Shown: positions 1 through 7,340, counted from the stretch's first letter. The stretch is DNA of 13,605 nucleotides from Sulfurospirillum sp. (GCA_003978405.1 QNZU01000038.1:1-13605), one strand, 5' to 3'. Notes: generated from the sequence alone by a model not told the origin. Translations and numbers: made by a program.

Positions 1-271
1 GACTTTGAACTTCAACTCTTCCTTGCTCACACATCACCCTCACAGCCTCTTCGTCACAAAGTCCAGCACCTGCACTAAGAGTATCTTTTATGTGATCTTC
101 TATATCATCTTCATCAACAGCAACGGCAATTCCACCCTGTGCATAAAAAGTGTTACAATCCCATGAGTTCTCTTTACAGATAATTAAAACATTTTTACTC
201 TCATCAAATGCCGCAGCTGCATTCAACCCAGCAATGCCTGAACCGATTATTATGGCATCATATACTTTCAT
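1..271 (-). CDS. nadB: L-aspartate oxidase NadB (N-terminal 90 residues, truncated by window edge)
   Basis: The complement of 271-1 encodes the N-terminus of a flavoprotein. It has a Rossmann FAD-binding motif G-S-G-I-A-G-L at residues 10-16, the Y-A-Q-G-G-I-A segment at 43-49 that is typical of L-aspartate oxidases and related fumarate reductase/succinate dehydrogenase flavoproteins, and D-T-L-x-A-G-A-G-L-C-D-E-E-A-V at about 63-77, which is characteristic of NadB. NadB oxidises L-aspartate to iminoaspartate, which NadA converts to quinolinate in de novo NAD synthesis in the cytoplasm. The ATG at 271-269 overlaps the TGA of the upstream small lipoprotein gene (ATGA, 268-271), so the two are probably co-transcribed and coupled. 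The rest of the gene lies outside the window. A fumarate reductase flavoprotein is the main alternative, but the spacing and the AGAGLCDEEAV segment favour NadB. Confidence 0.88.
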   Translation of the reverse strand, partial: MKVYDAIIIGSGIAGLNAAAAFDESKNVLIICKENSWDCNTFYAQGGIAVAVDEDDIEDHIKDTLSAGAGLCDEEAVRVMCEQGRVEVQS

Positions 272-390
272 ATACTACTCTTTTTTGATGGATCATATAC
301 TGGATCACTCTTATAACCACAACCCAAAAAGTTAAACAATATTAATGCTATAATCAAAATATGAAAAGTTCTAAATCTATTATCAATCAT
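268..390 (-). CDS. Very small lipoprotein, LptM-like candidate (40 codons)
   Basis: The complement of 390-268 reads as a 40-residue protein. It has a basic n-region (R5, R7), a hydrophobic stretch at about 11-22 and a lipobox F-L-G-C with Cys at 24, leaving a mature peptide of 17 residues that begins C-G-Y-K and continues D-P-V-Y-D-P. Gly at +2 predicts outer-membrane sorting. The mature start C-G-x-K-x-(x)-P-x-Y-x-P resembles the LptM/YifL family, whose E. coli member (mature start C-G-L-K-G-P-L-Y) helps LptD-LptE assembly; assignment by this short motif is inference. The stop overlaps the nadB ATG by four bases. The ATG at 390 gives the basic n-region, but its nearest Shine-Dalgarno-like AGAGGG lies 12 bases upstream. 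A TTG at 357 is an alternative start giving 29 residues with no positive charge. With the ATG start the gene overlaps the divergent gene at 361 by 30 bases. Confidence 0.6.
   Translation of the reverse strand: MIDNRFRTFHILIIALILFNFLGCGYKSDPVYDPSKKSSI
346..354 (+). promoter_or_regulatory. Extended -10 promoter for the DUF721 gene, predicting a leaderless mRNA
   Basis: TGCTATAAT (346-354) is an extended -10 element. The hexamer 349-354 ends exactly six bases before the ATG at 361, so the canonical start of transcription falls on the A of the ATG. No -35 hexamer is clear (AT-rich sequence 17 bases upstream). The element lies inside the signal-peptide codons of the divergent small lipoprotein gene. 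Confidence 0.55.
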
Positions 391-807
391 CTAATCAAAA
401 AACCCTCTTATTCAAAAATGGGAGAGAAGCTCTGCTACCAAAAAATAGCAGATGCCCTTCCCCCTCATATCTCTAAATCAATCCTATTTATATACCGTAA
501 AAATCAAACACTATTTTTTGTTTTATCCCACAGCGGTATAAAAATGGAGTTTGATTATAAGCACAATTTAATAAAAAGCTTATTAAATAAAATTAAAAAT
601 ATTGATAAAAGTTGCCAAAATATTGAAATAACAACTATCAAATCTTTTGTTTCAAACAAAATCAACAAAACTGTTCCATCTAAGAGAGTAAAACTTCGCT
701 ACAAAGAGAGAGCAAGAGGAGATTTTGATTTTGATATAAAAAACAGCAATTTAAAAGAGCTCTTTTTGCAAATCAAAGAGGAGATCAAAAAGCTTAATGA
801 CTCTTGA
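361..807 (+). CDS. DUF721 / DciA-like protein
   Basis: 148-residue, strongly basic cytoplasmic protein. The central part (about 25-100) fits the DUF721 family: a helical start, then a hydrophobic strand pair around I-L-F-I-Y-R-K-N-Q-T-L-F-F-V-L (41-55), a short loop, and a helix K-M-E-F-D-Y-K-H-N-L-I-K-S-L-L (61-75) in the position of the family's 'a-x-E-L ... l-L' helix. DUF721 includes DciA, which interacts with the replicative helicase DnaB in many bacteria lacking DnaC/DnaI; whether this protein does so is inference. There is no Shine-Dalgarno sequence before 361, but a well-placed TATAAT suggests leaderless translation. A later Met at 418 also lacks a ribosome-binding site. The 3' end overlaps uvrC by 11 bases, pointing to an operon and translational coupling. 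Confidence 0.68.
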   Translation: MKSSKSIINHLIKKPSYSKMGEKLCYQKIADALPPHISKSILFIYRKNQTLFFVLSHSGIKMEFDYKHNLIKSLLNKIKNIDKSCQNIEITTIKSFVSNKINKTVPSKRVKLRYKERARGDFDFDIKNSNLKELFLQIKEEIKKLNDS

Positions 808-2584
808 AACTCAACTAAAAAATCTCCCAGACAAACCAGGAGTCTATCAATATTTTGATGAAGATGAGAGACTACTTTATATTGGAAAGGCAAAATCACT
901 CAAAAAGAGAGTAAAAAGCTACTTTATCTCAACACCATCACTCTCTCCCGCACCAAAACTATCCCCAAGAATCAAACAGATGATCTCACAAACAAAAAGG
1001 CTCTCATATATCGTTGTAGAGAGTGAACATGATGCACTCATTTTGGAAAACTCTCTTATAAAGCAGCTAAAACCAAAATACAATATACTGCTTCGTGATG
1101 ATAAAACTTACCCATACATCGCAATCGATCTAAATGAAGATTTTCCAAGACCAATTATCACAAGAAAAGTGATCAAAAAAAATCGTATCAAATATTTTGG
1201 TCCGTTCTCCAGTGCGTCAAAGGAGATTTTAGACTCTATCTATGAACTATTTCCACTTGTGCAAAAAAAAGGCTCTTTAAAAGGGAAAAAACTCTGCCTA
1301 TTTTACCAGATAAAAAGATGTCTAGGACCTTGTGAAGGTAAAATTGACAAAGATGAGTATAGAAAAATAGTAAACAATGCTTTGGAGTATATCTATAACA
1401 AAGATGCTTTAGTTAAAAAGCTAAAAGAGAAGATGTTTGAGTATTCACAAAAGCTACTTTTTGAAGAGGCAAATGAGATCAAAAAGAGAATTGAGAAGAT
1501 CTCAAGCTCACAATATGTCTCAAATATTGATCTAGCCCGTTTGCAAGATATCGATGTATTTAGTGTAGAGATTGAAAAAAACAGAGCCTGTGGAGTGAGA
1601 ATCTTTATAAGAGAGGGTAAGATCATATCAAGTTCACACACGATTTTTAACTCTGATCTTGGTTTTGAAAAAGATGAGATATATAAAAGAATGCTCTTAA
1701 ACTACTATCAAGAAGATATATTGGTACCACAAAAGATCATCATCAGTGAAGATTTTGAACAAAGGGGTGATATCGAAGAACTTTTATCAATCTCTTTTAA
1801 GAAAAAGATAGAGCTAAGTGTTCCTAAAAAAGGACAGTTAAAAAGCATCATAAATCTTGCACAAAAAAATGCAAAAGAGATACTAAGAGTTAAAAAAGAG
1901 ACAATCAATCCAATTCTTAAAGAGCTAAAAACTCTACTAAACCTGCAAAAAACACCTTACACTATAGAGGGGTATGACAATTCACAACTCCAAGGTAGTG
2001 CAAGAGTTGGAGCGATGATAAAGTGGGAGGAGAGATTTTTAAAAAATGAGTATAGACACTACAATCTTGACTCTTACGATGAGTATGCACAAATGGGAGA
2101 GTTGCTACAAAGAAGAGTAGAGAGTTTTTCCAAAAATCCTCCACCAGATCTAATGGTCATAGATGGTGGAAAAGCTCTTTTGGATTTGGCAAAAAAAATC
2201 ATTAAAGAAAGCGGTGCAAATGTCGATATAGTAGCAATTGCAAAAGAGAAGAGAGATTTTAAGGCAAACAGGTCAAGAGGAAGAGCAAAAGATATCATCT
2301 ACTATGATGATGTTGTTTTAAAGCTTGATCCAAATGATAAAAGGCTGATGTTTTTGCAACGAATCAGAGATGAATCACACAGATTTGCCATCTCGTTTCA
2401 TAGAAAACAGAAACTCAAATTTGATTCTAAAATCTCACTTCTTAACAAAAAAGGTATTGGTGAAGCAACAATCTCAAAACTTTTGCAATATTTTGAAAAA
2501 TTTGAAAATATTCAAGAAGCATCTTTGGAAGAACTTTCCAATGTTGTTGGAATAAAAATTGCTCAAAAAATTAAAAATATATAA
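797..2584 (+). CDS. uvrC: Excinuclease ABC subunit C (UvrC)
   Basis: 595 residues, the normal length for UvrC, the endonuclease that makes both incisions in nucleotide excision repair after UvrB loading. Domains in order: GIY-YIG nuclease (about 12-95) with G-V-Y at 15-17, Y-I-G at 28-30, R38 and E84 of E-N-S-L-I-K-Q; the cysteine-containing segment C-L-F-Y-Q-I-K-R-C-L-G-P-C (167-179); the UVR UvrB-binding helix pair (about 203-237); the RNase H-like 5' nuclease with D394, D428, D456 (I-D-G-G-K) and H528 (R-D-E-S-H-R-F), matching the catalytic D-D-D-H set known in E. coli UvrC; and a C-terminal helix-hairpin-helix pair (about 547-595). All catalytic residues are present, so it should be active. 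It starts inside the end of the DUF721 gene, consistent with coupled translation. Confidence 0.97.
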   Translation: MTLETQLKNLPDKPGVYQYFDEDERLLYIGKAKSLKKRVKSYFISTPSLSPAPKLSPRIKQMISQTKRLSYIVVESEHDALILENSLIKQLKPKYNILLRDDKTYPYIAIDLNEDFPRPIITRKVIKKNRIKYFGPFSSASKEILDSIYELFPLVQKKGSLKGKKLCLFYQIKRCLGPCEGKIDKDEYRKIVNNALEYIYNKDALVKKLKEKMFEYSQKLLFEEANEIKKRIEKISSSQYVSNIDLARLQDIDVFSVEIEKNRACGVRIFIREGKIISSSHTIFNSDLGFEKDEIYKRMLLNYYQEDILVPQKIIISEDFEQRGDIEELLSISFKKKIELSVPKKGQLKSIINLAQKNAKEILRVKKETINPILKELKTLLNLQKTPYTIEGYDNSQLQGSARVGAMIKWEERFLKNEYRHYNLDSYDEYAQMGELLQRRVESFSKNPPPDLMVIDGGKALLDLAKKIIKESGANVDIVAIAKEKRDFKANRSRGRAKDIIYYDDVVLKLDPNDKRLMFLQRIRDESHRFAISFHRKQKLKFDSKISLLNKKGIGEATISKLLQYFEKFENIQEASLEELSNVVGIKIAQKIKNI

Positions 2585-2587
2585 TTT

Positions 2588-2594
2588 AAGGGGA
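2588..2594 (+). promoter_or_regulatory. Shine-Dalgarno sequence fixing a TTG start
   Basis: AAGGGGA lies five bases before TTG 2600-2602. There is no in-frame ATG nearby, and translation from TTG immediately enters the PAS-like domain, so TTG is the likely start of the 501-residue protein. Confidence 0.75.
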
Positions 2595-2599
2595 TTATT

Positions 2600-4105
2600 T
2601 TGATTCTTTATGACCAAGACCATAATTTTATTGGTATTAGCAAAGAGACAGTAAATTTTTTAGGATATGAGGATATTGAAGAGTTTATCTCCTTGCACAG
2701 TGATTTTGCAGATCTATTGGTACCAATTGAGGGGAAAATATATAATTTTAAAAATCTTTCTTGGCTAGATTTTATTCTCTACAGCGGAGCACCAAACAAA
2801 GATGCGACGATTACACGAAAAGACGGTTCAAAAGTTGATATCAAATTGACCGTAAAAGAGTTGATGCTTGTCAAAGATTTTACAGGAATGAAAAAATGCT
2901 ATGCGGCTAGAATTATCAGTGAAGATTTTGTTAAAATCGCCAGGCAGGTAGATTCAGATATGAAAACCCATCCAACTCAAAATGTATCACTAAGTAGTTT
3001 ACTTACGGAAGAAAATGTTTTAAAAGAGAATGTAGAAGAGAATAAACAGACTGTTCAATCAGAGTTTGAAAAAGAGATTGGTACCAATTCAAAAAAGAGT
3101 TTGGAAGATGATGATAAACCACTCTTGTTTGATTTTCAAGATCAAGCCACTCTTGAAGATGAAAACAGACCTGAAGAGATTGTTTTGGATTTTAGCGGTG
3201 ATGTCAAGAAAAAAGAGGAGAGCTCTAATGAAGTTGATCTTAGTTTTTTAAAAACAGAGATTGATTCAAGTATCAGTAGTGAAGATACTCAAAACAGTAC
3301 TCAAACCAATTTGGATCAACTCTTATCAACAGAAGAGGAGCCAAAAATCCAAGAACCAAAAGTTGAAGAAGAATCACCTCAAAATATTCTCAAGCAAAAG
3401 ACACAAGAAACTTCACCTCTTGATTTTTTACAATCATCAGATGAAAATGAAAATAGACAAACACCAACTGCTTTTACGGAACCTAAAGCAGATGAAAGTA
3501 AGAAAATCAATAGATTTGAAGATGATTTGATTATTCAAAAACCAAAAGTTGAAGAAGAGCCACCTCTAAGTTTTCTCAAACAAGAGGAACCAACAACTTC
3601 ATCACTTGATTTCTTAAAAAAAGCAGATGAAAATGAAAACAAAGATGTTCTAACCGATCTTCTTGCACCTAAAGAAAATGTTGAGGTTAATACTTTAAAT
3701 GAAGAGAGCACACAAATCCAAAAAGTAGAAAATACTTTAAACGAAGAGAGCATTCAAGTCCCAAAAGTAGAAAATAGCTTTAATGAAGATTTATCATTTA
3801 TAAAAAATGAAAAGAGCAATTCAACGCAAGAAGAAATCATAAACAACTCTATTGCTCAACAAGAACACCTTGCTCATCAAACAGATCAACAAACAAAGGT
3901 GCAAATCAACCAAGATGAGACATTTATTAGAAAAGTTGTAAATAGTGAAGAAGAGACAAAAGAGAGTGTAATTGCCCAGATAAAAAATGATTTAAATGAG
4001 ATAGATAACTCAAACGACAATGGTGAACAAAAAGCACAAGTAAAACAAGAATTTGTGCAAAGTGGATCATTTATCAGAAGAGTCTACAACGAGGAAGTAT
4101 TTTAA
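2600..4105 (+). CDS. PAS-like domain protein with long acidic, repeat-rich disordered tail
   Basis: 501 residues from a TTG start with a good ribosome-binding site. Residues 1-115 look like a PAS fold: an opening strand I-L-Y-D-Q-D-H-N-F-I-G-I-S, a helix with F-L-G-Y (20-23), then T-R-K-D-G-S-K-V-D-I (72-81), the usual 'r-k-D-G-x' turn. The remaining roughly 385 residues are rich in Glu, Asn, Ser, Gln and Lys, lack hydrophobic blocks and are probably disordered. The tail holds two diverged copies of a block of about 48 residues (253-300 and 314-361), two near-identical 14-residue units plus a diverged third (364-405), five L-[SD]-F-[LI]-[KQ] motifs (214, 274, 323, 336, 398) and two F-I-R-[KR]-V motifs (442-446 and 491-495, near the C-terminus). 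No enzymatic domain is visible. The role is unknown; the neighbouring histidine kinase and the PAS domain suggest a signalling adaptor or scaffold. It follows uvrC by 15 bases and may share its transcript. Confidence 0.8.
   Translation: MILYDQDHNFIGISKETVNFLGYEDIEEFISLHSDFADLLVPIEGKIYNFKNLSWLDFILYSGAPNKDATITRKDGSKVDIKLTVKELMLVKDFTGMKKCYAARIISEDFVKIARQVDSDMKTHPTQNVSLSSLLTEENVLKENVEENKQTVQSEFEKEIGTNSKKSLEDDDKPLLFDFQDQATLEDENRPEEIVLDFSGDVKKKEESSNEVDLSFLKTEIDSSISSEDTQNSTQTNLDQLLSTEEEPKIQEPKVEEESPQNILKQKTQETSPLDFLQSSDENENRQTPTAFTEPKADESKKINRFEDDLIIQKPKVEEEPPLSFLKQEEPTTSSLDFLKKADENENKDVLTDLLAPKENVEVNTLNEESTQIQKVENTLNEESIQVPKVENSFNEDLSFIKNEKSNSTQEEIINNSIAQQEHLAHQTDQQTKVQINQDETFIRKVVNSEEETKESVIAQIKNDLNEIDNSNDNGEQKAQVKQEFVQSGSFIRRVYNEEVF
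2716..2727. repeat. Palindrome copy ATTGGTACCAAT
   Basis: Exact 12-base palindrome within the PAS-protein gene, read there as Leu-Val-Pro codons. Confidence 0.8.
3077..3088. repeat. Palindrome copy ATTGGTACCAAT
   Basis: Exact 12-base palindrome within the PAS-protein gene, read in a different frame (Gly-Thr-Asn) from the copy at 2716. Confidence 0.8.
3356..3682 (+). repeat. Two diverged direct repeats of about 144 bases within the PAS-protein tail
   Basis: Codons for residues 253-300 and 314-361 align. Both begin P-K-V-E-E-E, continue with L-K-Q near the middle, then T-S-x-L-D-F-L, D-E-N-E-N and a closing P-K. The shared DNA start CAAAAGTTGAAGAAGA appears in both. This is an internal duplication within the open reading frame. 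Confidence 0.8.
3689..3814 (+). repeat. Three tandem 42-base units encoding 14-residue repeats
   Basis: Residues 364-377 and 378-391 differ at only three positions (both N-T-L-N-E-E-S-x-Q-x-x-K-V-E). Residues 392-405 are a diverged third unit (N-S-F-N-E-D-L-S-F-I-K-N-E-K). The first two share most of their DNA (AATACTTTAAAYGAAGAGAG start), indicating a recent tandem duplication. Confidence 0.85.
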
Positions 4106-4118
4106 TTGTTATAAGATG

Positions 4119-4146
4119 TTGAAATTTTAATCTTAAATGATATAAT
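4119..4146 (+). promoter_or_regulatory. Sigma-70-type promoter upstream of the hybrid kinase
   Basis: TTGAAA (4119-4124), a 16-base spacer and TATAAT (4141-4146), with the -10 preceded by TGA to make an extended -10 (TGATATAAT). Predicted transcription start is near 4153, giving an untranslated leader of roughly 120 bases before the ATG at 4272. This lies in the largest gap of the window (4106-4271). That gap otherwise holds only AT-rich sequence with a weak 6-bp hairpin (4203-4208/4216-4221) and a Shine-Dalgarno AGAGAGG at 4255-4261. Confidence 0.6.
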
Positions 4147-4271
4147 ATCTTTACTAAAACAGTTTAAAGAAGAGACAACTTTATCTTTTTAAATAAATGT
4201 AAAACTATTTTGCATATAGTTGTTTGATTTATAAGATAATGATTGCTCATAAAAAGAGAGGTTCAAACTAA

Positions 4272-7200
4272 ATGAAGATAAAAAACAATTTAAGATTAAT
4301 TACCATAACTCCAATTCTGCTCTTTTTGGGCTTGGTAGGCTATCTTTTATATAACAGTTTTTCTGAATATCAAAAAATCGATAATTTCCAAAAAAAAATT
4401 GATGAGATAAAAGTATTAAAATCACTCTCAATAAACCTTGCCAGAGAGAGAGGGCTTAGCACTCTTTATACATTAAGCAGACAAGACAACACAAAAGAGT
4501 TACTCCTAAAACAAAGATCCAGAACCGACAAAGCAAAGGAGTTGATATATAAATACTACTCCAACCACCAAGCTTCACCCATTGTAAAAGAGAAGATATT
4601 AAACAAACTTGAAAACATTGATGAAAAACGATCCAAAATAGACCATTTTAAACTCACTTATGAGCAATCTTTTATCTATTTTGACTCCATACAATCAACT
4701 ATAATCAACCGAATCAAAAAGATTCTCACATTTGGTACCAATCAAGCTGAAATAGAAGCACTAAAGGATAGTTATCTTGATTCTCTACAATTGATAAGGT
4801 CTGTTTCAAATGAGAGAGATTATGTAACCAACATGCTAACAAACTACTCATCCAAAAACAGGCTCCTACTGTTACACATATTTCAAGATACAGATATGGT
4901 CTATAAAATCAAAATATTGGATGAAAATACACAAAATGAGCTACTTGAGATATTAAATGACCCTACATTTATAAACGCTATCAAAGATACACAAAAAATC
5001 AAAAAAACTCTCCTTGAAAATCCAAATGAAAAGGCAGATGCAATCGAGTGGTTTACAAAAGAGACTCAAAAGATTATGGGTATCAACAAAGTAGCAAACT
5101 TTATCTTTGGCAAATTTGAAACTCTTCTAGAAAAAGAGAAAAATCTGGCATTTACCAAGATGATACTCTCTTTGGTTCTACTGGCATTTGCTTTATATAT
5201 GCTCTATATCTATAAAAAACTCTATCACTATCTATACTCAACTGAAGGGGTAGAGAGAGTCTTAAACAAAATCGTTGATTATGCTCTTATTGAAGATACA
5301 ATCGATCTTGATTCGACTGAGGGAATTGAAAAGACATATCAAATCATAGAACAGAGTGTTGACCAAATCGAAATAGAGAAGTCAAAAGCCCAAAAAGCAA
5401 ATGCTGCAAAGTCTATCTTTTTGGCAAATATGTCACATGAGATTAGAACTCCTATTAACGGAATTATCGGTTTTACAGAACTTCTCAAAAAATCGAAGCT
5501 TCCAGAACAAGAGAGAGAGTATGTTGAAATCATAGATAAATCAACCGAATCTCTATTGGAGATCATTAACAACATTTTAGATCTCTCTAAAATAGAGAGT
5601 AAAAAAGTAGAACTCGATCTTATGCCTTTCTCCCCAATTGAGGAGTTTGAAAATACGGTAGAGGTATATATGCCAAAGATTGAAGAAAAAGGTATCAATC
5701 TCTCACTCTTAATGGATCCTGATTTTGATAATTTCTTACTTGGAGATATCGTAAAAGTCAAAGAGGTCCTATTGAATCTCATCTCAAATGCAGTCAAATT
5801 TACACCACAAAATGGACAAATATCAGTCTTGATTAAAAATTTGCCTTCAGAAAAAAAAGATATACAAAAAGTCTATTTTGAAGTAAGCGATTCAGGTGTT
5901 GGAATAAGTAAAGAGGAGATGGTTGATATATTTGATGCATTTTCACAAGCCGATTCTACTATAACAAGAAAATATGGAGGAACGGGACTTGGGCTTACCA
6001 TCTCTTCAAGTTATGTGGCACTGATGGGAGGAAAGTTAGAGGTCAGCAGTAAGAAAAATATAGGAAGCAATTTCTACTTTACTCTTGAATTTAAAAAAGA
6101 GAAACCTTTAAAACAAAGCCAAAAAGGTAATTTTCCAAACTTCAAAGTTGCTATCATTCAAAGCCGAAACAGACTCCTCTCAAAACAGATCAAAAACTAT
6201 TTTAGTTACCTTGGTTCAAATGCCAAAATAACCAACTTTGAAAATCTTGCAAAAGATAAGGAGTTCAAACCAAACCTAGTAGTGGCACACTTTACCTCTC
6301 TCTCAAAACAGCAGTATGACTTTTTCAAGAATCAAAAAAGAGCAGTTTTAATAATCTTTCCTACCAGATACAGAGGAAGATTAAACAGGTACCAAACTAA
6401 AAACATATTTACTTCTTACGAACCGTTAACCCTTACTAAATTTATAAAATCTTTAAAAAGAGTTGCAGATGAATACAATATTCCATATAAGCAGATAGAC
6501 AAACCTCAATCTAAAACTCTCCTGCCAAAAGGTGACAAAATAAGAAGAGATATTCTCATCGCAGAGGATAATGTTATCAATCAAAAACTTCTTAAAAAGA
6601 TTTGTGAGAATTTTGGTCTCAATGTCAAAACAGCACTCAACGGAAAAGAAGCAGTTGAAATTTTCAAAAAAGAGCCTTTTGATCTGATTTTTATGGATAT
6701 CGCTATGCCGGTATTAGATGGAGTGAGTGCTACAAAAGAGATTTTACAATATGAAAAAGAGCATAACTTAGCTCACACCTCCATCATCGCAGTAACCGCA
6801 AATGCTTTAAAGGGAGATCGTGAGAGATTTATCAACAGTGGATTGGATGATTATATAGCAAAACCTGTCAAAGAAAATGACATAAAAGAGACTCTTTTAA
6901 AACACGGTATTACTATTGATGAGAGTATGGCATCTTCAAAAGAGTCTCAACCTGTTGATATCCAAATCACTGAAAATAGCGAAGATAAAAAGACACTCAA
7001 AGATCTCTTGATTATCAAAAAGAGTAAAGTAGAAGCGAAGATATTTGAAAAGGTTCTAAAAAAGAGCTATAAAAGTGTCGATGCTGTATATGAGCTCGAT
7101 AAATTTTTTGAGCTTTTGAGTAAAAACAGATATAAAGTCGTAATGGCAGACAAAGAGATAAGTGGTCTTGATCTTAGAGTTTTGATTGAAAGTGTTGAAG

Positions 7201-7340
7201 ATAGAGACAACACTTCACTGCTTCTATTTAGAAGTTTTGATACTATTATTGATGATACGATGAGATCAAAGTTTGATGAGGTCTTAATCAACAGTGCAGA
7301 TGAGACATATTTGAAGCTGATATTGGAAAACTACATATAA
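4272..7340 (+). CDS. Membrane hybrid sensor histidine kinase with NIT-like sensor and three receiver-like domains
   Basis: 1022 residues. A first transmembrane segment (about 8-29) and a second (about 297-314) enclose a mostly helical periplasmic region. Its L-A-R-E-R-G-L-S (56-63), Q-R-S-R-T-D (81-86) and second S-N-E-R-D-Y (179-184) match the NIT (nitrate/nitrite-sensing, PF08376-type) pattern; the true ligand is unknown. No clear HAMP is seen. The HisKA dimerisation domain carries F-L-A-N-M-S-H-E with phosphoacceptor His389; the ATPase domain has N506, D540-x-G-x-G544 and G-G-T-G-L-G-L (569-575). A degenerate receiver follows (about 623-730), without the acidic pair or phosphoacceptor Asp. 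The second receiver (760-880) is complete: E765-D766, phosphoacceptor D809, T842, K864. The third (910-1022) has Lys916-Lys917 where the acidic pair should be but keeps an Asp at 960. No Hpt domain is visible. It starts after Shine-Dalgarno AGAGAGG (4255-4261) and probably has its own promoter; no separate response regulator lies beside it. Confidence 0.9.
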   Translation: MKIKNNLRLITITPILLFLGLVGYLLYNSFSEYQKIDNFQKKIDEIKVLKSLSINLARERGLSTLYTLSRQDNTKELLLKQRSRTDKAKELIYKYYSNHQASPIVKEKILNKLENIDEKRSKIDHFKLTYEQSFIYFDSIQSTIINRIKKILTFGTNQAEIEALKDSYLDSLQLIRSVSNERDYVTNMLTNYSSKNRLLLLHIFQDTDMVYKIKILDENTQNELLEILNDPTFINAIKDTQKIKKTLLENPNEKADAIEWFTKETQKIMGINKVANFIFGKFETLLEKEKNLAFTKMILSLVLLAFALYMLYIYKKLYHYLYSTEGVERVLNKIVDYALIEDTIDLDSTEGIEKTYQIIEQSVDQIEIEKSKAQKANAAKSIFLANMSHEIRTPINGIIGFTELLKKSKLPEQEREYVEIIDKSTESLLEIINNILDLSKIESKKVELDLMPFSPIEEFENTVEVYMPKIEEKGINLSLLMDPDFDNFLLGDIVKVKEVLLNLISNAVKFTPQNGQISVLIKNLPSEKKDIQKVYFEVSDSGVGISKEEMVDIFDAFSQADSTITRKYGGTGLGLTISSSYVALMGGKLEVSSKKNIGSNFYFTLEFKKEKPLKQSQKGNFPNFKVAIIQSRNRLLSKQIKNYFSYLGSNAKITNFENLAKDKEFKPNLVVAHFTSLSKQQYDFFKNQKRAVLIIFPTRYRGRLNRYQTKNIFTSYEPLTLTKFIKSLKRVADEYNIPYKQIDKPQSKTLLPKGDKIRRDILIAEDNVINQKLLKKICENFGLNVKTALNGKEAVEIFKKEPFDLIFMDIAMPVLDGVSATKEILQYEKEHNLAHTSIIAVTANALKGDRERFINSGLDDYIAKPVKENDIKETLLKHGITIDESMASSKESQPVDIQITENSEDKKTLKDLLIIKKSKVEAKIFEKVLKKSYKSVDAVYELDKFFELLSKNRYKVVMADKEISGLDLRVLIESVEDRDNTSLLLFRSFDTIIDDTMRSKFDEVLINSADETYLKLILENYI
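4732..4741. repeat. Palindrome copy TTGGTACCAA
   Basis: Exact 10-base core within the hybrid-kinase gene. Confidence 0.75.

Noticed and set aside
1..271. Fumarate reductase or succinate dehydrogenase flavoprotein subunit instead of NadB
   Set aside because: The D-T-L-x-A-G-A-G-L-C-D-E-E-A-V segment and early spacing fit L-aspartate oxidase better.
524..533. TTATCCCACA resembling a DnaA box
   Set aside because: It has one base too many compared with TTATCCACA and is a single copy inside a gene; no origin features around.
3066..3530. Plus-strand frames overlapping the PAS-protein tail
   Set aside because: Out-of-frame Lys-rich readings of the acidic repeat region, with no ribosome-binding site or domain.
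4203..4221. AACTAT/ATAGTT hairpin in the kinase leader as a terminator or riboswitch
   Set aside because: Only 6 AT-rich base pairs, no T-tract and no recognised aptamer; easily chance in AT-rich DNA.
5339..5797. 152-codon frame on the minus strand within the kinase gene
   Set aside because: It is antisense to the conserved HisKA/ATPase region, Ser/Ile-rich, with no recognisable domain; a shadow of the real gene.
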